Position numbers and translations under genes: made by a program. DNA of 64,000 nt from Marinilabiliales bacterium (GTDB lineage: Bacteria > Bacteroidota > Bacteroidia > Bacteroidales > SZUA-534), in the NCBI GenBank assembly GCA_003512955.1, contig DOTG01000028.1:186001-250000 (forward strand). Reading direction: 5' to 3'. Of the stretch, positions 35,833 to 44,805 are shown piece after piece. The first letter of the stretch is position 1. Each line of letters begins with the position of its first letter. The notes beneath the pieces are model-generated. The model did no database searches. It saw nothing but the letters and a program-made list of their open reading frames with translations, and had not been told where the DNA came from.

Positions 35833-37413
35833 TTAATGTCTCATTAATGTTACTTCCAACTCTTCGAGCGATTGCCCTTTGGTTTCGGGGATAAATTTAA
35901 GGGTGAACAGAAGGGTCAATAACCCAAAAACAGCATACACCATAAATGTTCCGGCCGTTCCAAGAACTTCCAATTCCACAGGGAATACTGTAGCAACAGC
36001 AAAACTTACAATGGAATTCCATGTTCCCACGATTGAAATCATCAGCCCACGATGCCTGTTGGGGAAAATCTCTGACAGCAATGCCCACATCACCGGCCCG
36101 AGAGAGATAGCAAACGAAGCAACATAAATAATTAAAGCAATTAAAACCAAAATGGCATTCATTGAAATGGAATTTTGTAAAATGGTACTCTTGAAAACAT
36201 TATAATTGCTGGCTCCGATGTTTTCTTCAACCACATTGAAGAATTCTACTTCGCTTTCGTATTCTTTACCAACCATTTTGGCTATTCCTGTCTCAAACAA
36301 TACCAAGTCTTTGCCTTTTTCTTCACTGGCTTTTACCGCTTCAACCATACCGGAAACTTTGCTGCCATCAACTTTATACGTAGCGTTGCTAAATGCAATA
36401 GCCGCCAACGACAATGACAGGGTAATTCCGATAGAACCTATGATTAACAGTGGTTTACGTCCCAAACGATCGATGAGGAACATGGCAACAATGGTAAAAA
36501 GCACATTTGTAAGGCCTAAAATGGCTGCCTGAATAAATGCTGAATCCTGTGCCCCACCAGCCATTCCAAAAATCATGGGGGCATAATAGAATATGGCATT
36601 GATACCTGTGATTTGTTGAAAGAATGCAATTCCAAAGCCAATAATCAGGATGGTTGCCATACTTTTAGAGAAAACCTCTTTGATGTTGCTCTTCCCTGAG
36701 TCCGGGGCTTTTTTCACATTTTCCAGAATCTCGGCATGTACTTGATCTGCATATTCGTTTCCACCAATACGGACCAACACTTTTTTAGCCTCATCGTGCC
36801 GCCCTTTTAGTGCCAACCAACGTGGGCTTTGTGGCACAAAGAATAAAAGTAAAAAATATAATACTGCGGGAATAGAACCCACACCCAACATCCAACGCCA
36901 GTTCATGGTTGGATCCTCAACGGTTTTTAAGATATAATAGTTTGAAAAATAGGCAATAGATATACCTATCACAATATTAAACTGGTTGATGGATACCAAC
37001 GTTCCCCGATATTTTTGTGGTGAGATTTCGGCAATATACATGGGAGCCACCAAAATGGCCATCCCCACTCCTAGTCCACCAATAATACGTGCAATCACAA
37101 AAAAGACGATGCTGTCGGTAAAAGCTGTTCCAAAAGCACAAAAGGCAAATAACAATGCAGTAATAATTAACACACCTTTACGCCCCAGATAATCGGAAAA
37201 AGGTCCCCCGATAAAATTCCCGATGATAGCCCCGGCAATGATGGAACCTACCGAGAACCCCAATATCCAGGAACCGGAATCTAACCCAAAAACATTTTTG
37301 TAAAAAGGAACTGCTCCCGAAATCACCGCACTGTCAAAACCCAAAAGAAAACCACCCAGTGCCACAATCAGTGCCATCAGCACCAGGTATAACGTATTTA
37401 TTTTTGTCTTCAT
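35833..37413 (-). CDS. Sugar-porter (SP) family MFS transporter
   Basis: Inner-membrane sugar:H+ symporter candidate of 526 residues from the ATG at 37413. About 12 membrane helices, with the SP-family marks GPFSDYLGRKGVLIITA, RIIGGLGVGMAILVAPMYIAEISPQKYRG, PQSPRWLALKGRHDEAKKVL, QQITGINAIFYYAPMIF, DRLGRKPLLIIGSIG and PETKGQSLEELEVTL. A hydrophilic insertion of about 70 residues (YKVDGSKVSGMVEAV...ASNYNVFKSTI) sits between late helices. It likely imports glucose or small glucosides released by the secreted enzymes. The gene lies between GH16 and the GH158-like gene, in place of the usual SusCD transporter. Confidence 0.88.
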   Translation of the reverse strand: MKTKINTLYLVLMALIVALGGFLLGFDSAVISGAVPFYKNVFGLDSGSWILGFSVGSIIAGAIIGNFIGGPFSDYLGRKGVLIITALLFAFCAFGTAFTDSIVFFVIARIIGGLGVGMAILVAPMYIAEISPQKYRGTLVSINQFNIVIGISIAYFSNYYILKTVEDPTMNWRWMLGVGSIPAVLYFLLLFFVPQSPRWLALKGRHDEAKKVLVRIGGNEYADQVHAEILENVKKAPDSGKSNIKEVFSKSMATILIIGFGIAFFQQITGINAIFYYAPMIFGMAGGAQDSAFIQAAILGLTNVLFTIVAMFLIDRLGRKPLLIIGSIGITLSLSLAAIAFSNATYKVDGSKVSGMVEAVKASEEKGKDLVLFETGIAKMVGKEYESEVEFFNVVEENIGASNYNVFKSTILQNSISMNAILVLIALIIYVASFAISLGPVMWALLSEIFPNRHRGLMISIVGTWNSIVSFAVATVFPVELEVLGTAGTFMVYAVFGLLTLLFTLKFIPETKGQSLEELEVTLMRH

Positions 37414-37472
37414 CAATGTTAATTTTATGTGCAATTTTTAAATTTTAAATTTTATGTAGAAAACGATGCCAC

Positions 37473-37500
37473 TGGTTTCTGGTTTCTGGTTTCTAGTTTC
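37473..37500. repeat. Short tandem repeat (TGGTTTC)n
   Basis: Three exact TGGTTTC units and a fourth (TAGTTTC), then decaying CTC-ending units, in the gap between GH16 and the MFS gene. Confidence 0.75.
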
Positions 37501-37520
37501 CAATCTCTATTCTCTAACTA

Positions 37521-39539
37521 TTAATATTTCACAAACTTTAGCACCTGGGTAGCATCATCATCGGTAAAGATGATGCAATAGGAACCCGGGGTTAATCGGG
37601 TACCATCAATTGAACCTTGGGGCTCCACCCTTCCGTTAAGTACCAATTTTCCGGTAACATCGGTAATGGAATAATTGGCTGTTTTTGTTAAATTCTGTAC
37701 ATGAACTATCCCATCTGTCAGGGTTGGATAAACCGATAATGCATCTTTAATAACTATTGAAGGAATATCGCTAGCCAGTGAATCGGCCCAAACAAATCGG
37801 CCTAAATTAAAATCACCGTTCACAATTTCAACCCGCATCAATGTATCCGATTCTTTTAATTGAATATTATCTAAGTAAATGGACTTGAACTTACTCCACG
37901 ATCCTGTAGAAGGAACTGAAATTACACCCGTGCGATCCTCTCCATTATATAATATTTTAAGCTTCCCGGCTGAGTTTATAGAGGCTATCCTGATTTCTGC
38001 ATCGTACGTTTTTTCTGATTGAACATCTATTGAATATTCCAACCACTCTCCTGCTTTTGTCCATCCTATACTTTCTCCACCATCATTTGTTTCAGTATCT
38101 ACACCCTCATCCTGGCGCGAGCCGTTGCCTTGGTTCTCCGGTTCTATATCATGGTAAGCAATTCCTTCGCCTCCAAAATCATAGTTTACAGATTGTATGG
38201 TTCCCGGAATGACTGCGGGAGTATTGATATCGGGATAAGGCAACTGACGCAACACGGTTACATTCAACAAAGCACTGTCCTTCCCACAGAAATTGTCGGT
38301 TACAACTTTCAAAGTGCCGTCCGCGTAGCCCCAATCCACATAAATAACATTGGTATCGAGCGTTGCAGTTGATGTAACAGAAGCTGGCAGTGTCCAGACA
38401 TACGAAGTTTCCAGGGTCTGTGCTATCGCGTATCTTAAGTTCTCCTGGCCAGCCATGACTATGGTTTCCCCTTCGATGGAAAGTGCTTCAATAGCTACCG
38501 GGAATTCCAAATTATATGTATCGCAAAGTGTCGTTAACTCACAGGTGACATTACCTGCCTCGCAACCCCAATTTACTCGAATAGCCGATGTTCCCTGACC
38601 GGACAGAATTGTTGCACTTTCAGGTACAGTCCAGTTATATGTATAACCATCGAAAGCGATGGTAGAAAATTCAACGTTTTTTTCACCTTTCACAACCATG
38701 TTGCTTCCGGTAATTTCAGGGCTATGGTTTAACTGGTAAACCCTTACATAATCAATGGCCATTTGTTGCGGAAAAACCGTACTTGAAGTTGGTGAACCTG
38801 GCCAGTTTCCACCTACAGCTACATTTAAAATAATAAAATAATTTTGATGGAATTCGCTTAATGCAGTAGGGGTGATATCCACTACATGGAATTGATTGCC
38901 ATCGAGAAACCATTTAATGGTAGTAGCATTCCATTCCATTGAAAAAATATGAAATGTATCGGCAAAAATACCTTGCGCCAATTGGTAGGAGCCGCCATAT
39001 TGGGCATGGTTGTTAGCTGCATCGGCCCAATGGATGGTCCCGTAAGTTTTATCATCGCGGCCTTCGCCACCTCCAACCATTTCCATAATATCAATTTCGC
39101 CGCATGCAGGCCAACTGATACCATTAAACATACTTTCGCCTAACATCCAGAAGGCGGGCCAAATACCTTGCCCATAGGGGAGTTTTATTTTAGCTTCTAT
39201 TTTCCCATATTTCCAGGCATGCCCATTGTAATGGGTGATTAAACGTGCCGATGTATATTGCTTGCCGCTATAGGCTTCTTTCCGAGCTTCAATAATTAAT
39301 ACACTGTCTTCGATACGGGCGTTTTCTGGCCTTTCTGAGGTATAGTATTGCAACTCATTGTTTCCCCAACCGCCACCACCGACATCGTATGACCACTTAG
39401 CAGAGTCGGGTAACCCGGGTACATTGAATTCATCGCTCCAAACCAGTTCATAACAGGATTGAGCATATAAGAATTGAATTTGAAAGATATTCAACCCAAT
39501 TATTAATAGAAACAGCTTAAAAAGTGTGGAGGATTTCAT
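37521..39539 (-). CDS. GH16 laminarinase-type enzyme with CBM6 and T9SS domain
   Basis: 672 residues. Signal peptide ends near FLYAQ. GH16 domain (about 28-275): LVWSDEFNVPG, GNNELQYYT, YGKIEAKIKLPYGQGIWPAFWMLG, and the catalytic motif GEIDIMEMVGG (nucleophile Glu148, Asp150, acid/base Glu153); this EIDIME form is typical of endo-beta-1,3-glucanases. Two PKD/Ig-like repeats follow (YNWTVPESATILSGQGTSAI, YVWTLPASVTSTATLDTN), then a CBM6 module (DGGESIGWTKAGEWLEYSIDV...FNLGRFVWA) and a T9SS sorting domain (VYPTLTDGIVHVQNL...TPGSYCIIFTDD). It is the main extracellular endo-enzyme of the locus, first in the GH16-MFS-GH158 unit, behind leader copy 2. Confidence 0.92.
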   Translation of the reverse strand: MKSSTLFKLFLLIIGLNIFQIQFLYAQSCYELVWSDEFNVPGLPDSAKWSYDVGGGGWGNNELQYYTSERPENARIEDSVLIIEARKEAYSGKQYTSARLITHYNGHAWKYGKIEAKIKLPYGQGIWPAFWMLGESMFNGISWPACGEIDIMEMVGGGEGRDDKTYGTIHWADAANNHAQYGGSYQLAQGIFADTFHIFSMEWNATTIKWFLDGNQFHVVDITPTALSEFHQNYFIILNVAVGGNWPGSPTSSTVFPQQMAIDYVRVYQLNHSPEITGSNMVVKGEKNVEFSTIAFDGYTYNWTVPESATILSGQGTSAIRVNWGCEAGNVTCELTTLCDTYNLEFPVAIEALSIEGETIVMAGQENLRYAIAQTLETSYVWTLPASVTSTATLDTNVIYVDWGYADGTLKVVTDNFCGKDSALLNVTVLRQLPYPDINTPAVIPGTIQSVNYDFGGEGIAYHDIEPENQGNGSRQDEGVDTETNDGGESIGWTKAGEWLEYSIDVQSEKTYDAEIRIASINSAGKLKILYNGEDRTGVISVPSTGSWSKFKSIYLDNIQLKESDTLMRVEIVNGDFNLGRFVWADSLASDIPSIVIKDALSVYPTLTDGIVHVQNLTKTANYSITDVTGKLVLNGRVEPQGSIDGTRLTPGSYCIIFTDDDATQVLKFVKY

Positions 39540-39565
39540 TGGTGGAATTTTATGAGTTACTTAAC

Positions 39566-39706
39566 TTAATAGATCGGTAGATTTTTAGACATGAGACACA
39601 AGACAAGACAAAACATATCTTATTGGGAATCATTGCTTAATGTTTTTGTTTAAACTTTTTACATATAAAAAACTATCACTTACTTATAAAAATTTAACGA
39701 ACTATA
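39566..39706 (-). promoter_or_regulatory. Shared promoter leader, copy 2 (upstream of GH16)
   Basis: Second copy of the leader at 34232 and 57212. Identical core words on the plus strand: aatagatcggtagat, gagacacaagacaagac, aaaacatatct, and the distal tacttataaaaatttaacg. The minus strand gives TATGTTTTG as a -7-like element. It ends 27 nt from the GH16 ATG. Confidence 0.6.
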
Positions 39707-39753
39707 ATTTGATTTCACGAGAAAATATTTAAGTTAATTTATTGGTTTTGTGG

Positions 39754-39804
39754 AACATCCATGATATAGTCATATCCTTTTGTGTAAGGTAGTGCATGGA
39801 TGTT
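39754..39804. repeat. Inverted repeat downstream of the carbohydrate-binding gene
   Basis: aacatccatg (39754-39763) is exactly inverted as catggatgtt (39795-39804) with a 31-nt loop, between the terminator of 39852-41420 and leader copy 2. Confidence 0.55.
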
Positions 39805-39810
39805 TCATTA

Positions 39811-39842
39811 AAAAAATTAGGAGGCTAACCAGTAGCCTCCTA
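39811..39842 (-). terminator. Rho-independent terminator after the carbohydrate-binding protein gene
   Basis: Perfect 9-bp stem taggaggct/agcctccta (39818-39826 with 39834-39842) followed on the minus strand by six T. It lies 10 nt after the stop codon. Confidence 0.9.
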
Positions 39843-39851
39843 AAAACATTA

Positions 39852-41420
39852 TTATTTTACAACTAATCTTACTGCCTTTTCAGCAACTTTTACCATATAA
39901 ATACCTGTAGCTAAATTAGCTACATCAATGGATTCCACTTCGTTAGCTGCTACTTTGCTCATCATCAGTTTACCGGTAATGCTGTAAACATTTATCAACG
40001 TACCCACCTGAGTGTTAACATAAGCTACATTTGTGGCAGGGTTTGGATAAATTGCCAACGAAGAAGCTTGTTCAGAAGGTACAGAAATAAGGGGAACAAT
40101 TTTCAAGCTTACATTATCAATATAAACCGGTTCATCGCTAATGGCTAAAAGGAAAGCAAATTTAGTTACCGAATTGGCCTGCATCGCATCAACTGTCATA
40201 GATAGTTCGTATTCTGTTTGGTCGGTAGTAAGTTCAATATTCCAGTTTGAACGGCCCTCGTTTGAATTATCATCGTCGGAAGCACCTAAAGCAGCATAAC
40301 CATTTTGTGGATCTTCAATAGTCAAAGTAATAATACGGGCGGCGTCAGCCCATGCATCAAACTTAATAATATATTCACGTTCGTTAACCAATACAAAATT
40401 CAATTGCTCCAACTGCAATGCCCAGTTGTCGGCATCGGTTACCGGAGTACAATTTGCTACACCATCAATAACTTCAACCACACCACCGTTATCGGTCCAC
40501 ATACCCCATTCGTTACCCGTACGGCCAATCATAACCCCCTCAATATCAGTAAATGTTCCGTTGGTAAGCAGGTTAACATCCTCTGAAGGGGATCCAATAT
40601 TGTGTGCTATTTTAACATCGGTTGAACCAGCCATTGAAAAAGCAATATCTGTCATTCCCTCGTAAGCGGCATCGTTAACATAAATAGTGTAGGTAACTGG
40701 GGCAAAAATGGTACTTCCGGTAACACCGGTAATGTCTTTCGTCCAGATTGAGTTTTCACCTTGAGCACCATCCAAAGCAATTTTGGTATCGGGTACCGAT
40801 GAAAAAGCAATGGCTACAGAGGCAGCAGTTCCGGTATAATCGGTAATGGTAACGTTAGGATCTACAGAAGCTCCGGCAGTAAAACCAGGACCTTTTACAT
40901 TATCATAGTACCAAACTTCAGTATTAATAGGATCTCCATCAGCTCCGGTTCCCATAAAAATTACAAGCTGTTTGTAATCGCCATTGAGTAAACCAATTGC
41001 TGTGGTTGACATGTCAAAAGTAACTGTTTGCCATTGGCCAGCATCAGTATAATTTCCTTTAACTTCAGCAGCTCCTTGAGCACCCTGTTCCACCTTGCAC
41101 ATTACTTCACCTGCTGCAGCACAATAAACATCAATTGAAAAAGTTTGCTCTGTTGGGGTAAAATTAACGGTTCCACCACATGGGAAATATGCACCACCCC
41201 ACCAGTATGTCCCTTCTACATCAAATTTTTGTGTTTTGGCAACATGGTCGGAAGTATTTACTCCGGTTTTGCTTGGATTTTCAACAATAGATAAATCGGA
41301 ACCACCAAAAGTACCGCTTGTTGGAAGGGCACCTTCAAAATCGAGATAGTTCGTTGTTTGGGCAAAGCTTGTGCTAAATAAAGCCAGGACAGCTGCCATA
41401 CTTAGTAATTGTTTTTTCAT
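39852..41420 (-). CDS. T9SS carbohydrate-binding protein (candidate surface glycan-binding protein)
   Basis: 522 residues. Signal peptide MKKQLLSMAAVLALFSTSFAQ. N-terminal beta-sandwich (YLDFEGALPTSGTFGG...WYYDNVKG), a middle domain with TDYTGTAASVAIAFSSVP, then a CBM4/CBM9-like module (NLLTNGTFTDIEG...NEWGMWTD...WALQLEQLNFVLVNEREYIIKFDAWAD...IDNVSLKIVP, about 285-440). A T9SS sorting domain ends it (AIYPNPATNVAYVN...VANLATGIYMVKVAEK). No catalytic residues are visible. As the first gene of the locus with its own terminator and a long upstream region, it probably binds glucan at the surface, functionally replacing SusD/SGBP. The ligand is inference. Confidence 0.8.
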   Translation of the reverse strand: MKKQLLSMAAVLALFSTSFAQTTNYLDFEGALPTSGTFGGSDLSIVENPSKTGVNTSDHVAKTQKFDVEGTYWWGGAYFPCGGTVNFTPTEQTFSIDVYCAAAGEVMCKVEQGAQGAAEVKGNYTDAGQWQTVTFDMSTTAIGLLNGDYKQLVIFMGTGADGDPINTEVWYYDNVKGPGFTAGASVDPNVTITDYTGTAASVAIAFSSVPDTKIALDGAQGENSIWTKDITGVTGSTIFAPVTYTIYVNDAAYEGMTDIAFSMAGSTDVKIAHNIGSPSEDVNLLTNGTFTDIEGVMIGRTGNEWGMWTDNGGVVEVIDGVANCTPVTDADNWALQLEQLNFVLVNEREYIIKFDAWADAARIITLTIEDPQNGYAALGASDDDNSNEGRSNWNIELTTDQTEYELSMTVDAMQANSVTKFAFLLAISDEPVYIDNVSLKIVPLISVPSEQASSLAIYPNPATNVAYVNTQVGTLINVYSITGKLMMSKVAANEVESIDVANLATGIYMVKVAEKAVRLVVK

Positions 41421-41485
41421 AATTCTTAGATTTTAGTTAATAAAAAAATTGATTAAGTTGTATTGAATGGCATCAGCAACTTTAA

Positions 41486-41493
41486 CAAACATA
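41486..41493 (-). promoter_or_regulatory. Candidate -7 element TATGTTTG for 39852-41420
   Basis: On the minus strand TATGTTTG fits the Bacteroidota TAnnTTTG -7 consensus, about 66 nt before the ATG. I see no good TTG 19 nt upstream. A second TAnnTTTG word (TACATTTG) lies at 41673-41666. Confidence 0.4.
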
Positions 41494-41573
41494 TTCTGTG
41501 AGTTACTGATGGTATTATTTCCGGTTTTAGTAATTACATTCCTCATTTTTTCTTAATCGCTAATATTAAAATC

Positions 41574-41590
41574 TTATGCAAACGATATAA
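41574..41590. promoter_or_regulatory. LacI-operator-like site 1
   Basis: ttatgcaaacgatataa: the half-site GCAAACG is typical of LacI-family operators. It lies 154 nt upstream of the carbohydrate-binding gene. The other half is degenerate. Confidence 0.3.
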
Positions 41591-41866
41591 TTTCTTTGGC
41601 AACCCATAAAACAATGATTTCTTCAAATCCCAAATCCTTCCGATTGCGTAAAATTATTTGCTAACCAAATGTAGCTAATCAACCGTACAAATAATTTTTT
41701 AATTACTACATCATGTTTACATCATACTCAGCAAACATACATCACAAATTATTTATCACATTGGTATCAATACTATTACGAATCGAAAATAATTCATCAC
41801 CCCTTTGTTAAAGCATACATTTAACGCGGTTTTTTGTTCATAAAAACCAGTCAAAAACGAAGTTTT

Positions 41867-41882
41867 ATGCAAACGTTTTAGA
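41867..41882. promoter_or_regulatory. LacI-operator-like site 2
   Basis: atgcaaacgttttaga contains the palindrome AAACGTTT (41871-41878) flanked by GC on the left, close to the GCAAACGTTTGC form recognised by many LacI-family regulators. It shares ttatgcaaacg with site 1, 293 nt away. Confidence 0.35.
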
Positions 41883-41978
41883 TTTTTGGTTGCCTAAAAC
41901 GGCATTTTTTGGGTTCAATTAAAAAATAGAAACCCAATATTTAATCGTGCCTACGAACCTAAATCATCGGAAATCCTC

Positions 41979-42000
41979 CTTGGCGGGCATAGCCGCCAAG
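41979..42000. repeat. GC-rich hairpin
   Basis: cttggcgg/ccgccaag arms of 8 bp with loop gcatag in otherwise AT-rich non-coding DNA. Confidence 0.6.
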
Positions 42001-42060
42001 TAAATTATTATTAGACATTGATAATCAGTACGTTTTATTATTATCAATTTTGTAGAACCA

Positions 42061-42740
42061 ATCCTTTTTCATTCTTATTTAACCTTAGTAGAATCCATTT
42101 CCTAACACAAACCCAACCTTATTACCTTATTTATTACTTGTTCTAACATAATAAGGTAATAAGGTTATCATACGCTAACCCATTTTCTACTAAGGTTTAA
42201 AAAGGAAAATAAGGTTTTCCAATGAATTTCAATTTTAATATAACCAATTTCTATTTTTCCGGCTTTATAATCCACATATATATAGTTACTTAACCTATAT
42301 TATGCCCCGGCGGGTAGGTGCCCGGAGGGCGGAGGGGGTGATAAAGGAATTGATAGGCAATTAACTACTTACCTCAATAAGGTTATTCTCAACGGTGCTA
42401 TTTTATACTAAGGTTTTGAAAGAAAATAAGGTTACAAAAGCGGAACCCTTTTCATGTAAAACACGCCGGAATCATACTCCATCCCTTTTCAGTAGTAGAA
42501 TCAATTGCATCTTAAAGGTTTTGGCTCTATTCTAAATAAAGGTTGATAGTTTTGAAAATAAGGTAATAAGGTTATTATCATTAGTTTAAAATATCCTACT
42601 AAGTTTAATTTTTAAAAAATAAGGTTTTAAAACCGCCATGAAAACCTTATTCCGATTTTTTTCAACCTTAGTAGAAATAAGGTTCTCATCAGTTAACAAC
42701 CTTATTAGTGGTAGGTTTTGTAAAGTAATCACATTTTTAG
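42061..42740. repeat. Non-coding array of TAAGGTT repeats
   Basis: A recurring motif of the form CTAAGGTTT-(about 10-16 nt, A-rich)-AAATAAGGTT occurs in both orientations: 42081, 42115-42165, 42185-42220, 42375, 42405-42435, 42530-42579, 42595 and 42640-42710. One pair forms a perfect 17-bp inverted repeat (42115-42131 with 42149-42165). The strand holds no credible gene; the longest start-to-stop frame is about 74 codons of low-complexity sequence. A GC-rich island (about 42303-42341) interrupts it. It lies between the beta-glucan locus and the fibre/Rhs locus. Confidence 0.65.
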
Positions 42741-42902
42741 ACCATGTTAATTCTAATAATCACACGCTAATTAGAAAAGAGCCAAGGTTTTTTGTATTTC
42801 AGCTTCTTCGGTTCTTTTGGTACATCTGCCCATACAATAGGACAGAGAACCAAAAAAATTAATAATAACCTAAAATCCGCAGGTCATCTGGTAAACCGTT
42901 GA

Positions 42903-42973
42903 AAGTCACGGGGTGACTCAATTTGACACAAAGAAGGCAAACAATTGTTATTCAATTAGTCACCCCGTGACTT
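42903..42973. repeat. Palindromic pair repeat, copy D (AGTCAyC family)
   Basis: aagtcacggggtgact (42903-42918) and its exact inverse agtcaccccgtgactt (42958-42973). Each 16-bp arm is itself nearly palindromic. It is the cleanest of the four copies (others at 5142, 16668 and 21499). Confidence 0.7.
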
Positions 42974-43272
42974 GCGGAAATAAGGAATAACATAAAGTAA
43001 CGTTATAGGTGTTGTATTGATTATTTTTTTATATTTGACCTAAGTTTACCAAAATTAAACCCGTTGCTTATTGCTTTATACTTAAAAATAGCTTGGAATA
43101 CTGGTGGTTACTGATACTGTAAAAATTATGTGGCAAATACTGTTTAATGAGCGTTTTAAAATGATTATAGTGTACTAATTACGCATAACGGAAATAAGAA
43201 GTTTAAAAATATTATATAAGCGGAGGCCGAAAAGCTACACGAGTAAGCAAAACAATAAAATAACTGATTGAT

Positions 43273-44306
43273 ATGAAAAAATCATTTTAAGTGTAATTGC
43301 ATTGGCATTTTTGCCGGGTTTTGTTTGGAGCCAGTACGATCTTACTAATTATGGGACAAATTCTGGGGCAACTGGACTTAAGTCTTCGTATTTTGGTGTT
43401 TCTGCTGGTTATAGTGTTGTTGCTTATTCAGCTACTGATAATACATTAATTGGAGCTTATAGCAGTAAAAACATTACTTCTGGAACCTATAATACTTTAT
43501 TAGGATCTCAGAGTGGTTATACAATGACTACCGGTCATTATAATGCTATAGTAGGATCTTCAAGCGGTTATTCATTAACAACCGGACAATATAATACTAT
43601 GATGGGTTATAAAGCGGGTTATTCGGCTACTACATCAAGTAATAATACCTTTCTTGGTTACCAAGCGGGGTATAAAAGCACATATTCTAACAATGTTTAT
43701 ATAGGGTACAATTCGGGGTATAACAATACCATTGGTACATGTAATACATTAATAGGTGCTAGTGCCGGTTATAACAATACAAGCGGTGCACGTAATGTTT
43801 TTATTGGTTACGCGGCAGGATATAGTGAGACTGGTTCAAATAAATTGTATATCGCTAATTCATCTACTACAACCCCTTTAATATATGGTGATTTTTCAAC
43901 CAATGCTTTAACCATTAATGGAAGTTTTACCGTGGGTACCAGCAATTTATATGTTAATACTACTAATAATACGGTGGGTATTGGTACTACCGATACCAAA
44001 GGATATAAACTGGGGGTTAATGGAAATATCATAGCTACGGAGGTTGTTGTAAAAGAATATGTTAACTGGCCCGACTATGTTTTTGAAAACAACTATAAAT
44101 TAGCTGAATTAACTGAAGTAGAAGCCTATGTAAAAGAGAAAAAACATTTACCTGGGGTTCCTTCGGCCAATGAAGTAAAGGATAATGGTGTGGCCCTAGG
44201 TGAAATGAATAAAATTTTGCTCCAGAAAATTGAGGAGATGATGCTTTACATGATACAACAACAGAAGGAAATAGATGCTTTGAAACAACAAATAAACAAT
44301 AAATAG
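43273..44306 (+). CDS. YadA-head-like fibre protein, signal peptide frameshifted
   Basis: The ATG at 43273 is followed by six A and then TCATTTTAA, so it stops after five codons. One more A would give MKKIILSVIALAFLPGFVWSQ, a perfect signal peptide joined to the long open frame (from 43302 in that frame). The mature protein has 14-residue repeats (NTLLGSQSGYTMTTGHY, NAIVGSSSGYSLTTGQY, NTMMGYKAGYSATTSSN, NTFLGYQAGYKST) like the trimeric YadA head. It continues GIGTTDTKGYKLGVNGNI and ends WPDYVFENNYKLAELTEVEAYV...LGEMNKILLQKIEEMMLYMIQQQ, a coiled-coil tail-fibre-type C-terminus. No T9SS domain. Two bases separate it from the next gene: operon. The shift may be real, phase-variable or a sequencing error. 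Confidence 0.72.
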
Positions 44307-44307
44307 C

Positions 44308-44745
44308 ATGACCTATATTAAATATCTGGTAATATTTCAGATTTTAATTTTTCTGCAATTAAATCTGAAAGGACAAAGTTCCTATAGCTTTACCTACGAT
44401 GATGCCGGGAATGCCACCTACAGGTATGTTCCCGTGGCCAAATCAACCAAATCGTTGATACTTGATACCACTGAAGTTGAAAAAAATATTCAAAACGATA
44501 TTTTGGAAGAATCAATTAAAATTTATCCAAACCCGGTAACGGAAGGATTTAATATTGATCTGGCATCTACTTTTCAAACAAACCCTAAAATTGAGGTCTA
44601 TTCAATCAACGGGGTTTTGGTTTATACTTCTGAATACCTGGGTGAAATACTTTGGATAGATTTGGAAAATGCTGCCCCTGGTAATTATGTATTAAGGATA
44701 ATATCCGGAGAGCAACAAATAACCCGAAAGATTATCAAAAAATAA
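44308..44745 (+). CDS. Mini T9SS protein with a lone YD-repeat-like motif
   Basis: 145 residues. Signal peptide MTYIKYLVIFQILIFLQLNLKGQ. Immediately after it comes SYSFTYDDAGNATYRYVP, which matches the YDxxGN repeat of Rhs/YD proteins, then a linker and a T9SS type A sorting domain (KIYPNPVTEGFNIDL...APGNYVLRIISGEQQITRKIIKK). It is thus little more than an anchor: signal, one YD-like unit and sorting domain. It sits between the fibre gene and the giant Rhs gene in the same operon. A partner or adaptor role for the Rhs protein is inference. Confidence 0.72.
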   Translation: MTYIKYLVIFQILIFLQLNLKGQSSYSFTYDDAGNATYRYVPVAKSTKSLILDTTEVEKNIQNDILEESIKIYPNPVTEGFNIDLASTFQTNPKIEVYSINGVLVYTSEYLGEILWIDLENAAPGNYVLRIISGEQQITRKIIKK

Positions 44746-44805
44746 CCTCTGTTTAAAATAATTTATATGGATAATATGTATTTACATTATTTTAAAACAG
44801 GGTTA

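Noticed and set aside
37473..37514. Possible CRISPR-like or minisatellite array
   Set aside because: A 7-bp unit with four good copies and no spacers is a simple sequence repeat, not a CRISPR.
42640..42860. A 74-codon frame on the plus strand in the TAAGGTT array
   Set aside because: It reads through the repeat motifs, is low in complexity, has no recognisable domain, and the repeats continue on both sides in other frames.
10752..43223. The word TATAAGCGG upstream of both the 10882 operon (10752-10760) and the fibre gene (43215-43223)
   Set aside because: Only nine bases match, distances to the ATG differ (122 and 50 nt), and the flanks do not align. Probably chance.
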